NCBI GenBank assembly: GCA_030148085.1
Contig: JASBUF010000041.1
Location: forward strand, 22,548-86,547
Origin: Methylophaga sp.
GTDB lineage: Bacteria; Pseudomonadota; Gammaproteobacteria; Nitrosococcales; Methylophagaceae
Reading direction: 5' to 3'
Length of the DNA stretch: 64,000 nt
In this document: one piece after another, positions 48,013 to 58,218 of the stretch
Position numbering within the stretch: position 1 is the stretch's first letter
How the letters are laid out: every line of letters begins with the position of its first letter
Translations under genes and position numbers: made by a program
The notes under the pieces: generated by a model
Seen by the model: the letters and a program-made list of their open reading frames with translations, nothing else
Databases searched by the model: none
Told to the model about the DNA's origin: nothing

Positions 48013-49695
48013 ATGAATAAACTCTCAGGCATCCTAGTTACCAGTCTGTTTCTCTTTTCATCAGTCGTCGCCGCTAAGGCGTCATTCATGCCTGGGCAGA
48101 TTGTCGTGAAGACTGGTGCTGATAAGATTGATGGTTATGAGGTCATCAAAAAGTTGCCCAAATCCGGCTTGACGGTATTGCAAGTAGAGAAGGGTAAAGA
48201 GTTTGGTCAGGCGATGAAACTGCGTCAAAAGGGGGTTTCTGCTCACCTTAACTATATTGCTCATGCTTCATTATCTCCCACGGATCCTTTCTATAGCTAT
48301 CAATGGCACTTGCCTGTTATTCAACTTGAACAAGCGTGGGAGCTTACACGTGGTGCAAGGCTGGGAGGCGAGCCTGTAAGAGTGGCCGTATTGGATACGG
48401 GCATTGTCTATGGCGGGGCGGACGGTGTGAATTTGTGTAGTAGTGGTCATTATGATGTGGTGAATTCAGACACTAATCCTACGGATCGCAGTCAATTGAG
48501 CCACGGCACCCACGTTGCTGGCACCATTTCACAAATAACCAGCTTTGACGGTATAGGTACGGGAGCGGCTGGTGTTGCCCCTGAAGCATGTGTCATACCC
48601 ATTAAAGTTCTCAATGATCAAGGAAACGGCACGTTTGCAGACATTGCTGAAGGTATTTGGCATGCGGTTGATGCGGGTGCACAAGTTATAAATATGAGTC
48701 TGGGGGTGAATGCCGAGGCTCAAATTTTTTCTGACAGTCTAATTGACCCAGCATTAAATCATGCTGAAGAACAGAATGTACTTGTTGTCGCGGCAGCAGG
48801 GAATGATGGTTATTCTGCAAACGTCAGTTATCCAGCTGTCTATGCGACTGTTGTAGCCGTTGGAGCAACTGATCTTAATGATAATGTTGTGGCCTATTCC
48901 AACCGTGGCAATGGTTTGGATATTGTCGCTCCTGGTGGTGACACATCCGTTGATCATAACAACGACAACTATCCTGATGGTGTATTGCAAGAAACCAAAT
49001 ACCGAAATAACTTTGGTCATTATTTCCTGCAGGGAACCTCCATGGCCAGTCCTCATGTGGCCGGAGTAGCGGCGCTGATGTTTGCCTATAATTTCGATTC
49101 TGCTGCTGAAGTCAGAAGTGCACTGATTTCAGAGGCGAAAGATCTCTATTCTCCCGGTCAGGATTCGATCTCTGGTTTTGGACTTGTTCAGGCCTTTGAT
49201 TCATTGTTGGCTGGTGGTTCGACCAGCGGTCCACAGCCGCTTGCGTTGCCGACAGGATTAGAGCCGGCAGATGGCGATGAAAATGTCTCCATCAGCACGG
49301 TGTTAAGCTGGAGTGGCGTAACAGGTGCCGAAGGCTACAGGGTCGAAATTATCGGACCGGATTTGACGCAGCCAGTTGAGTCTGGGGACCTGAGTCCGAA
49401 TACAACGTCATATTCGCCTGCTGCCGATGTTTTACAGTATGGTCAAAGCTACACTTGGTCAGTAGAAGCCTTTAGGGGGGGAGAGTCGACAACGTCATCA
49501 GCTGATTTCAGGGTTGAATCTGACCCTAATGGTTCGGGTAATACGCTAACGGATAGTGATGGGGATGGTTATTACGCAGAAGAGGGAGATTGCGATGATA
49601 ATAATTCACATATTTATCCGGGCCATAACGACACAAAAGGACGCTGGGGTCGTGATGGCGTTGATAATGACTGTAATGGGATCATTGATGGTTAG
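48013..49695 (+). CDS. Secreted subtilisin-like serine protease with C-terminal Ca-binding motif
   Basis: 560 residues. Signal peptide 1-22; short propeptide to ~100; S8 peptidase domain with Asp128 (VLDTG), His164 (HGTHVAG), oxyanion Asn264 and Ser343 (GTSMASPHVAG). Residues ~415-505 form an Ig/FnIII-like domain. The last ~45 residues hold DSDGDGYY, GDCDDNN and DGVDNDCNG, the MopE-type metal-binding motif (PF11617 type). Likely a secreted calcium-stabilised protease. Single gene, followed by a terminator. Confidence 0.9.
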   Translation: MNKLSGILVTSLFLFSSVVAAKASFMPGQIVVKTGADKIDGYEVIKKLPKSGLTVLQVEKGKEFGQAMKLRQKGVSAHLNYIAHASLSPTDPFYSYQWHLPVIQLEQAWELTRGARLGGEPVRVAVLDTGIVYGGADGVNLCSSGHYDVVNSDTNPTDRSQLSHGTHVAGTISQITSFDGIGTGAAGVAPEACVIPIKVLNDQGNGTFADIAEGIWHAVDAGAQVINMSLGVNAEAQIFSDSLIDPALNHAEEQNVLVVAAAGNDGYSANVSYPAVYATVVAVGATDLNDNVVAYSNRGNGLDIVAPGGDTSVDHNNDNYPDGVLQETKYRNNFGHYFLQGTSMASPHVAGVAALMFAYNFDSAAEVRSALISEAKDLYSPGQDSISGFGLVQAFDSLLAGGSTSGPQPLALPTGLEPADGDENVSISTVLSWSGVTGAEGYRVEIIGPDLTQPVESGDLSPNTTSYSPAADVLQYGQSYTWSVEAFRGGESTTSSADFRVESDPNGSGNTLTDSDGDGYYAEEGDCDDNNSHIYPGHNDTKGRWGRDGVDNDCNGIIDG

Positions 49696-49745
49696 ATCAG
49701 TTCTGAGAAGAGCAGGGATTACTTAAAATTGGTTCAATTTAGATG

Positions 49746-49771
49746 AAAAAGCCCCTAGATAGGGGCTTTTT
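49746..49771 (+). terminator. Terminator between the subtilase and the convergent small gene
   Basis: Stem AAAAAGCCCCT/AGGGGCTTTTT with an AGAT loop; symmetric, usable from both strands. Confidence 0.92.
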
Positions 49772-49788
49772 CATGGAACGTTCAATGA

Positions 49789-50142
49789 TTACTGCTTCAT
49801 CCTGTCTTTTTGCATCTCAATAATATCGCCGTAACTAGTTGGGGTTGAATTACGAGATTTTGATGGTGAGGCTTTTGAGTTTGACGCATTACTCTCAGGG
49901 TAGAGTTGTTTCAATCGCTCGTGCTCAGTCTTGATTATCCATCCCCAAGTAAGTGAATTTATCGGCTTTCTATGCACCTCATCAGTTGGGGGCGTCTGCT
50001 GCTGATGGGGATGGTTTTGCATCATTCTCTGTCTTTCTGAGTAAATGACATCAGCATAAGACGCAGGAGCTGCAAAAACAGTGGGGCTCAGTGACAACGT
50101 TGTCACAAGCAAAGGCAAAGCTATAAATCTAGTTTGGCGCAT
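49789..50142 (-). CDS. Small exported protein with three copies of a short repeat
   Basis: 117 residues from MRQTRF, with a signal peptide ending VFA. The mature part holds three related segments: YADVIYSERQRMMQ, WGWIIKTEHERLKQ and YGDIIEMQKDRMKQ, pattern aromatic-x-x-V/I-I-x-x-E/Q-x-x-R-M/L-x-Q, joined by Pro/Ser/Asn-rich linkers. Each could be a short amphipathic helix. No family recognised. A start 9 bases upstream is possible. Confidence 0.6.
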   Translation of the reverse strand: MRQTRFIALPLLVTTLSLSPTVFAAPASYADVIYSERQRMMQNHPHQQQTPPTDEVHRKPINSLTWGWIIKTEHERLKQLYPESNASNSKASPSKSRNSTPTSYGDIIEMQKDRMKQ

Positions 50143-50299
50143 TCTGATATCCATCAACTTAAATCTAGTGGTCACTATAGTAACCTCTTAGAACACTCTG
50201 CGGCGAACAAGGTTCACTTGTATGGATGTCGTCTGAAAATTTGCAAATGTCACCACTGGGAGACCATCAGCCAGCGATTTCTACAGCAGATATAAATAG

Positions 50300-50653
50300 A
50301 TTGCCAAGGCTAGCCTGCTTGCCGAGTTTAAGCAGGCAGGGTTTGCTATTTCGGTCGATGATTTTGATACCGGTCAGCCCAACTTCCGTTACCTGAACGA
50401 ACTGGCGAACGATGAGCTGAAGATTGATAAATCTCTCGTCTACGTCATCTATGATAGTGACGAGCAGCCCCCCATCATTGAAAGCATTATCAAACTCTGT
50501 CGCGCACTGGATCTGCGTGTGGTGGTAGAAGGGGTAGAAACCGAGCAACAGGTAAGATACTTCAACCGGATCGGTTGTGATGAAATTCAAGGCTATTATT
50601 TTTTCAAACCTATGCCCGGCGATGAGTGGCTCACCTTATTTTCACCCGCTTAA
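50300..50653 (+). pseudogene. Remnant of an EAL-domain gene (3' part only)
   Basis: The frame encodes ~117 residues of the C-terminal half of an EAL domain: FAISVDDFDTG, NDELKIDKSLV, VVVEGVETEQQ and EIQGYYFFKPM. It is closed off upstream by a TAG directly before it, and the expected N-terminal half (EAL, ITE motifs) is absent. No start codon fits. It is a decayed phosphodiesterase or GGDEF-EAL gene. Confidence 0.85.
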
Positions 50654-50709
50654 GAGGCGAATCCCGTTTCGGTCATTCAGCTTGAGTGAGCGTTCGCATA
50701 CTTTTCGAT

Positions 50710-50939
50710 TTACACAGCTAAAGGCATCTCAATAGGCGTTGTGGGTGAAGTGGCGCTTCCTGTGTTGTCAGCTCTTGGTTCTGGAGTCTCTTCCATGCTG
50801 ATTGTGTCACGCCCGGCTGCTTTGGCGTGGTACATGGCATCATCGGCTCGTTTCAGTAAGGTTGCGTTGAATCGACATCATGATATTGGCTGATATCAAA
50901 ACTGGCTTTGATACCACGAATCTCTCCCAGACGTAACCG
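50710..50939 (-). pseudogene. Remnant of a GGDEF-domain gene (3' part, frameshifted)
   Basis: On the minus strand, one frame reads SFDISQYHDVDST and the next continues TLLKRADDAMYHAKAAGRD, the normal end of a GGDEF domain; the two halves fit together if one base has been lost at about 50862. The GGDEF motif itself is gone. It faces the EAL remnant tail to tail. Confidence 0.82.
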
Positions 50940-50974
50940 GCTATGGCAGACACAGGTCAGGTTTTCCCGTCTGT

Positions 50975-50995
50975 ATAGAGCATAAAATGCTCTAT
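50975..50995. promoter_or_regulatory. Perfect palindrome upstream of the Na/Pi cotransporter
   Basis: 9-bp arms ATAGAGCAT/ATGCTCTAT with an AAA centre, 35 bases before the start. Likely an operator; the protein that binds it is unknown. Confidence 0.55.
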
Positions 50996-51030
50996 GATTG
51001 TTCTATACAACCTTCATCAAGGACTGTGAA

Positions 51031-52656
51031 ATGGCCTCATTTCAGCATGTAGCGATGCTTATTGGTGGGCTCGGGCTGTTTATGCTGGCGGTAGGCATCA
51101 TCAGTGATGGCCTGCGGCTGTTGGCAGGACGTGCTCTCAGAAACATTCTTGGCAAATGGACTGATACGCCAATTCGAGGGCTGATGAGCGGCGTGGCGAT
51201 CACTGGGCTTGTTCAGTCATCGAGTGCCGTGACCGTAGCCACGATAGGCTTTGTCAACTCCGGCTTGATGACGCTCAAGCAGTCTCTCGGTGTGGTTTTT
51301 GGTGCGAATGTCGGCACGACGATGACCGGCTGGCTGGTCGCCCTGATAGGGTTCAAATTCAAAATTGAGTTGTTTGCTCTGCCAATGATTGGACTTGGCA
51401 TGTTTCTCCATTTATTTGCATATGGAAAACGACTGGCTCATCTGGGCTGGGCCTTGGTGGGTTTCGGCTTATTTTTTGTGGGTATTGATGTTCTTCGAAC
51501 AGCGTTTGAAGCTTTGTCTGTTGGTATCGACTTTCATCAACTCAGTGCTGAAGGTACGGGGGGCGCTTTTGCTTTTGTTGGCATAGGTTTCTTGATGACC
51601 TTGCTCACTCAGTCTTCCAGTGCAGCAATTGCAATTATTTTGACGGCTACAGCAGGCCAGATCGTGGCGTTAAACGATGCCGCGCTAATGGTGATTGGCG
51701 CCAATCTGGGTACCACCTCGACAGCAGTGATGGCTGTGATTGGAGCCACAGCCAACGCGAAGCGCGTTGCTGCTGCACATGTCTTGTTTAACTTATTAAC
51801 AGCCGTGGTGGCTGTACTGATACTACCTTTATTGCTTTGGCTGACGGGGCGACTCAGTGGGCTGTTGAATTTTGCGGACACGCCTGAGGTTGTTCTTGCC
51901 CTGTTCCATACGCTCTTCAACCTGCTTGGCGTGGCCCTGGTCTATCCATTGATGTCTCGTCTGGCAGCCTTTCTTAATCAACGATTTGTCAGCCATTATG
52001 AGGTCGCCAGTAGGCCCCGATTCATCGATAAAAATGTGGCTGTATCGCCATCCATCGCCGTTGTGGCTCTTCACAAAGAACTACTCAGGCTCAGTGATTT
52101 GTTGCATGGCTTGCTTCGAGGGGCTTTACAGCCAGATAAGAAAAGTCCGGTGGATTTAGTCGATAACTACAAGGTGATTGAACACCTTAGCTCACAGACA
52201 GCAGAGTTCATTACTCGCCTTGAAAAGCAAGAGCTGACCAGTGATTTGGCAGCTCGCATTGAAACCTTAATTCTAGCTCAGCAGTATTGTGTAACCAGCG
52301 CTGAGTATGCGCTGAATGTCAGTGCTGAAATAGATGATATTGTGCCGGAACTGCATCCGAACCCATTGTCTGATCTTCAGCACTATCTTCGTAGCATGCG
52401 TGACATACTCAATGCGGTGGCTTCGCCAGAAGACCGCGACGATGATGAGGCAGAGTTTCTAAACAAAATAGCAGACAGTAAAGAAGCATACGAAAAGATG
52501 AAGTCAATGTGTCTCAGGTACGCTATGTCATCAATGATCTCGATTCAGACCTCAATGGCACTGATGGAACTGATTAAAACCGTTCGACAAATGAGCGAGC
52601 AGTACATTAAGGCCCGTGCACAATTACATAAAATCACGACGTATCTGGAAATATAA
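51031..52656 (+). CDS. Na/Pi-cotransporter family protein with PhoU-like C-terminus
   Basis: 541 residues from the ATG at 51031 with an AAGGA ribosome site. Two QSSSA repeats (LVQSSSAVT and LTQSSSAAI) and the GANVGTT / GANLGTT motifs identify the PF02690 Na/Pi family; the C-terminal ~200 residues are helical and PhoU-like. It exports or imports phosphate with sodium. Ends at the hairpin at 52739. Confidence 0.9.
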   Translation: MASFQHVAMLIGGLGLFMLAVGIISDGLRLLAGRALRNILGKWTDTPIRGLMSGVAITGLVQSSSAVTVATIGFVNSGLMTLKQSLGVVFGANVGTTMTGWLVALIGFKFKIELFALPMIGLGMFLHLFAYGKRLAHLGWALVGFGLFFVGIDVLRTAFEALSVGIDFHQLSAEGTGGAFAFVGIGFLMTLLTQSSSAAIAIILTATAGQIVALNDAALMVIGANLGTTSTAVMAVIGATANAKRVAAAHVLFNLLTAVVAVLILPLLLWLTGRLSGLLNFADTPEVVLALFHTLFNLLGVALVYPLMSRLAAFLNQRFVSHYEVASRPRFIDKNVAVSPSIAVVALHKELLRLSDLLHGLLRGALQPDKKSPVDLVDNYKVIEHLSSQTAEFITRLEKQELTSDLAARIETLILAQQYCVTSAEYALNVSAEIDDIVPELHPNPLSDLQHYLRSMRDILNAVASPEDRDDDEAEFLNKIADSKEAYEKMKSMCLRYAMSSMISIQTSMALMELIKTVRQMSEQYIKARAQLHKITTYLEI

Positions 52657-52738
52657 ACACCTGCTCTTAAGCTGGTTTATAAGGGCTTACGACACTAAAA
52701 TTTCGGCCAGTAAACAGCTTGTTCTGAACCATCTGGGT

Positions 52739-52770
52739 AGCCTCTATTCAAGCGAAATAGGGCTTTTTTG
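52739..52770 (+). terminator. Terminator of the Na/Pi cotransporter gene
   Basis: Imperfect stem AGCC-CTATT/AATAG-GGCT with one bulged T, followed by six T. Confidence 0.7.
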
Positions 52771-52869
52771 TTTTTATTTGGATCAAAGCCCGTTAAGGAC
52801 GTTTTTGGTATTGATGAATACTGAAATGAGCTGTTTAGCGATGTATAAAGGTGATAACACCACTGATGG

Positions 52870-52944
52870 TTCGAGTACTTCACTAGCCCTGCTATAATGC
52901 CCAGCCATTGTCCCCGTAGCTAAGCAGGATAGATCGTTCCCCTC
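52870..52944 (+). repeat. tRNA-Arg 5'-half repeat, copy A (promoter + truncated tRNA)
   Basis: TTCGAG, 17 bases, TATAAT, then 11 bases and a tRNA-like 5' half of 35 bases that ends in the anticodon arm (CCCCTC). The D arm carries two substitutions (TAGCTAAGC, AGATCG), so this copy is older than D and F. It precedes the nhaA cassette. Confidence 0.85.
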
Positions 52945-53530
52945 GTTTAGTCTCCTGTGATATTGGTGCCGCATGGCAAAGCGATGGAAGTGTTTTATTT
53001 TGGGTTTTGGCTTAAATGCCGTTTTTAAAGTCTGAACACGATGAGTCTTTTCAGTGAATTTCGCTATATTTCTGCATACACTCATGAATCTAATCAAAAC
53101 ACCTATTAGATAAAAAATTTACCTTTGATATTTAGTTCGACATGCTCTTCTCTGAGGCGTAGTCTTAAGTAAGCTCCAGTGAGTTAGACTCGGCTAGGGG
53201 TGTCCTGATGAATCAAAAAAGTCACTGTCTTCAATTTCTCCCTAATCTCAGTGTTGTGAAGCTTTTCGCAGTTCGAAAGTGATCGCTCGCCTGTTCTTAA
53301 AAGTCCGGCTCATTTAGGGCGAACAAACCAACTAGTCTTCTAGTTACTCGACCATACTGAAGTTTGATGGTGATACCAATATCAAGTTGCTCTTGTCTCT
53401 GATGTTGCTATGTTTGAAGCCAATTTCTCAGACTCATCTCATGAAGCAAGCTCAAGCTGGACATAGCTTTAGTCATACAAAAGCCAGCTTGAGACAACGA
53501 AACTCAATTTAATCGGTTGGGGAGGCAAAA

Positions 53531-53731
53531 ATGCATGAGGAAAATGATGATGCAGCCATGATGCAGAGGTATGGCATTAATTGCGAGCAGAAAGCTATCT
53601 ACAGCTATAAGCACTATCATTATGACAAGCTTGAAGATGCGATCAATTATGCCAAGCTTGAGCATGAACTTGCTGATTCAAACCATAAGTCGGAGCATGA
53701 TTCACTCAAGCAAGGTCAAAACGATGAGTGA
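53531..53731 (+). CDS. Small hydrophilic protein coupled to nhaA
   Basis: 66 residues, rich in His, Glu, Asp and Tyr, with no membrane segment. GGGGAGG ribosome site before the ATG. Its stop overlaps the nhaA start (ATGAGTGA), so translation is coupled. No family recognised. It could be a regulatory or leader protein. Confidence 0.65.
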   Translation: MHEENDDAAMMQRYGINCEQKAIYSYKHYHYDKLEDAINYAKLEHELADSNHKSEHDSLKQGQNDE

Positions 53732-55076
53732 TGAGCGTCCTCAGTCGACACGGTTGCCAAAAGAGCATATTGACTGGCTAGTTCAGCCTATTACACGTTT
53801 CATTAAAGTTGAAGCTGCTGCTGGTGGAGTATTACTTTTCGCGGCAATCATTTCATTATCTCTGGCAAACTCTCAATTTAGTGAACTTTTCAATAATTTA
53901 TGGCGAGTATCGATTGGCGTTAATGTCGGCCAATTTGAGTTAGAACGGTCATTGCACGACTGGATTAATGACGCTGTAATGACACTATTTTTCTTTCTTA
54001 TTGCACTTGAACTCAAGCGTGAATTGGTGCTTGGTGAGTTACGAAATCCTCGTTTAGCTATGCTGTCGATTGCTGCCGCGATCGGGGGAATGTTATTTCC
54101 AGCGGCCATTTACCTGCTTTTTCAGTACGGTGAGACAGGGCAGCATGGGTGGGGAACCGTTATGGCGACGGACACAGCATTTGTGATTGGTTGTCTTGCT
54201 CTTCTGGGTAAACGACTTCCCAAAAGTTTGAGGGTATTTATGTTGTCGTTAGCGGTTGTTGACGACATCGGTGCAATTATCGTTGTCGCGCTTGGATATG
54301 GTAGCCAGATAAGTTGGTTCGCAATTGCACTGGCTTTAATGGGGTTGATTGCTGTTAAAGTTATGGCCTACCTGGGTATTCGCAGTATTGCGCTGTTTTT
54401 TATTGTGGGAAGCTTAGTCTGGCTCGCAATTGATGAATCGGGTATACATGCCACTTTGACGGGCGTTATTTTGGGTTTGATGACCCCAACTAAGAAATGG
54501 GTAAGTGATCACCACTTACACAGTATTATGAACACAGTTGTAGCCTATCCCCCAGGTGACCATTGGAGTGGAGATACTCCAGATCGCAAGGCATTAAAAA
54601 CGGCTGAAGCCGCAGCGCGGGAGGCGCTTTCACCTGTAGAGCGTCTTGAAATGATGCTTCACCCATGGGTCGGTTTCGTTGTTATGCCTTTGTTCGCCCT
54701 TGCAAATGCCGGTATCTCTTTCTCTGGAGTACAATTCACTTCGCCATTAGCTATTGCAATATTGTTTAGTTTTGTTATCGGTAAGCCCCTGGGCATCTTC
54801 TTGTTCAGCTGGGCGGCTATTCAGTTGCGTATTGCGATACTGCCCGACAGTCTGAATTGGCGAATGATTATTGGAGCAGGTATGCTCGCCGGTATAGGTT
54901 TCACCATGGCGCTATTTATTGCCAACTTAGCTTTTAATTCATCACAAATGAACGAGATAAAACTAGGTATTTTTTCTGCGTCTGTATTTTCTGCATTATC
55001 AGGTTTCATCTTCTTACGATATTTTGCGATTGATGGTGATCATCAGAATGAGCAAAGTCCACGCTCTACTCACTAA
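53724..55076 (+). CDS. nhaA: NhaA, Na+/H+ antiporter
   Basis: 450 residues from the ATG at 53724; the longer frame upstream overlaps the small ORF in another frame and is not used. About twelve helices. The transport aspartates are in MATDTAFVIG and AVVDDIGAI, as in E. coli NhaA; longer than E. coli (388) by an extended loop (residues ~265-315). Exports Na+ in exchange for protons. Cargo of the first cassette. Confidence 0.95.
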   Translation: MSDERPQSTRLPKEHIDWLVQPITRFIKVEAAAGGVLLFAAIISLSLANSQFSELFNNLWRVSIGVNVGQFELERSLHDWINDAVMTLFFFLIALELKRELVLGELRNPRLAMLSIAAAIGGMLFPAAIYLLFQYGETGQHGWGTVMATDTAFVIGCLALLGKRLPKSLRVFMLSLAVVDDIGAIIVVALGYGSQISWFAIALALMGLIAVKVMAYLGIRSIALFFIVGSLVWLAIDESGIHATLTGVILGLMTPTKKWVSDHHLHSIMNTVVAYPPGDHWSGDTPDRKALKTAEAAAREALSPVERLEMMLHPWVGFVVMPLFALANAGISFSGVQFTSPLAIAILFSFVIGKPLGIFLFSWAAIQLRIAILPDSLNWRMIIGAGMLAGIGFTMALFIANLAFNSSQMNEIKLGIFSASVFSALSGFIFLRYFAIDGDHQNEQSPRSTH

Positions 55077-55175
55077 ATAACTCTTTAAGTGATTGTGATA
55101 TGGCGTTGTGGAAATCAAGCCAATATCGAAATTTATTGGCCATCGATAAAGCTTATACCGGCTATCCGCCGAGCG

Positions 55176-55244
55176 ACTCGAAGCCCGTTTCATCGCCTGC
55201 TATAAAGCCCAGCCATTGTCCCCGTAGCTCAGCAGGATTGAGCG
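55176..55244 (+). repeat. tRNA-Arg 5'-half repeat, copy B
   Basis: CTCGAA, 18 bases, TATAAA (mutated -10), then the tRNA 5' half GTCCCCGTAGCTCAGCAGG with one base change (GGATTGAGCG). It loses similarity just after the D arm. Upstream ~15 bases (CCGCCGA) also match copies D and F. Confidence 0.9.
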
Positions 55245-55251
55245 CTAGCTT

Positions 55252-55848
55252 TTAGTGAGTTGCACTATTGCTAATTGTGCCTATACCCAGTGAGAGAAGT
55301 TGTCTTTTTAACAATTCATCGCCTGAAATTTGCCACCGTTTGTACAGAGCAAAAATTTCATCAGCATCGAATTGAATGTCCCTACTACATACCTTTGCAA
55401 CCACTTCTAATAGTCTAGGGAAACGTGCAGATAATTCGTTAAAAACACTATGTCTGTCATAACTATGTTCAGCCAGCGCACGATAGGCTCCGCCACCCAT
55501 TCCGATGCAGTAGTCTTTTTTTATACCTGCACGACTTAGTTTTTCTGAAAACAGTGCACCGATAAAAAGTGCTGAGTCACCCAGGCGGCGTAAGCTCAAA
55601 ATTTTTTGTGATGTTGTTTCTGCGTTGTTTGCGTCCCGAAACAAAAAAGCCAAGGTGGGAAGGTCGAGTCTATTTTCATTCTGAGTGAAGAAATTTTCAC
55701 TTCTCGAAAAGTGGGTTAAAAGATTGACCAGATAAATTATGGTGTCTTCTGAAAATGATGGGGAGCTGCGGTGCGACTCTTGCAAAAGACGGTCTCTGAA
55801 CCATTCATTTAGATTTGTTGTAGAGACTAATCTTGAGTAGTTCTTCAT
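55252..55848 (-). CDS. Conserved-looking hypothetical protein
   Basis: 198 residues from the ATG at 55848, which has a GGAGG ribosome site 5 bases before it; a longer frame exists but has none. Helical, soluble, no signal peptide. Features: LNEWFRDRLLQESH near the start, and CIGMGGGAYRALAEHS in the middle. I do not recognise the family. It points away from groES, back towards copy B. Confidence 0.7.
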   Translation of the reverse strand: MKNYSRLVSTTNLNEWFRDRLLQESHRSSPSFSEDTIIYLVNLLTHFSRSENFFTQNENRLDLPTLAFLFRDANNAETTSQKILSLRRLGDSALFIGALFSEKLSRAGIKKDYCIGMGGGAYRALAEHSYDRHSVFNELSARFPRLLEVVAKVCSRDIQFDADEIFALYKRWQISGDELLKRQLLSLGIGTISNSATH

Positions 55849-55883
55849 GTGTACCTCCAGCATAAAAATTTTTCTATCAGACT

Positions 55884-55911
55884 CTTGAAAACAAATTTTC
55901 ATTCCCCAAAT
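55884..55911 (+). promoter_or_regulatory. Sigma-32 heat-shock promoter candidate for groESL
   Basis: CTTGAAA, 13 bases, CCCCAAAT; the consensus is CTTGAAA-N11-16-CCCCATNT. 68 bases before groES. Confidence 0.75.
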
Positions 55912-55978
55912 GGTTTCATGTTCAGTGGCTTAGCTCTGAACCAAGGCTTTAATTAATTGTGATTTTAGGAGGAGTTTG

Positions 55979-57912
<1,934 letters not shown>

Positions 57913-57933
57913 TTGATACTCACTTAACATAGT

Positions 57934-57965
57934 AAAGGGGGAGTTTATACTCCCCCTTTGCTTTT
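57934..57965 (+). terminator. Terminator of groESL
   Basis: 11-bp stem AAAGGGGGAGT/ACTCCCCCTTT with a TTAT loop, T-run after a short gap. Confidence 0.88.
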
Positions 57966-58024
57966 TGGGTTTCCTCTCCGATCAGAATTTAATGTTTAAC
58001 CGAACTTTCAAGCTTAGTGAACAG

Positions 58025-58080
58025 CCCTGCTATAATGCCTTGCCATTGTCCCTGTAGCTCAGCTGGATAAAGCGTTCCCC
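58025..58080 (+). repeat. tRNA-Arg 5'-half repeat, copy C
   Basis: TATAAT at 58031-58036, then the 5' half GTCCCTGTAGCTCAGCTGG continuing to GTTCCCC before it diverges. The D arm has two changes (CCTGTA, ATAAAGCG). The -35 region is diverged. It precedes the metY cassette. Confidence 0.88.
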
Positions 58081-58155
58081 ACAAAGCTTATTTTTAAACT
58101 GAGTAAGTCATTACTTGAAAATAACTTATTACGCTCCCTAGTTGACATGTTGCTT

Positions 58156-58180
58156 CATAATCAAAGGACTTTCGATTATG
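58156..58180. promoter_or_regulatory. Inverted repeat upstream of metY
   Basis: CATAATC...GATTATG arms with an 11-base centre, 39 bases before the start. Possible operator. Confidence 0.4.
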
Positions 58181-58218
58181 TTTGAGATCACTGACTAGCA
58201 ATATCAAATGGAGATAGT

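Larger units (their letters stand above)
52657..53530. other. Non-coding stretch before the nhaA cassette
   Basis: 874 bases with no convincing gene. It holds the terminator of the phosphate transporter and repeat copy A. The rest (about 52945-53530) is AT-rich without recognisable content; promoters for the small ORF and nhaA must be here. Confidence 0.6.
57913..58218. other. Intergenic region between groEL and metY
   Basis: Holds the groEL terminator, repeat copy C and a hairpin upstream of metY. No gene seen. Confidence 0.7.

Noticed and set aside
52783..53097. Minus-strand reading frame of 104 codons across copy A
   Set aside because: Runs through the repeat, no ribosome site, no family.
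53100..53530. Sodium riboswitch before nhaA
   Set aside because: I could not recognise a nhaA-I or similar fold; a covariance-model search would be needed.
55920..55978. CIRCE element before groES
   Set aside because: No TTAGCACTC-type inverted repeat present; a sigma-32 promoter fits better.
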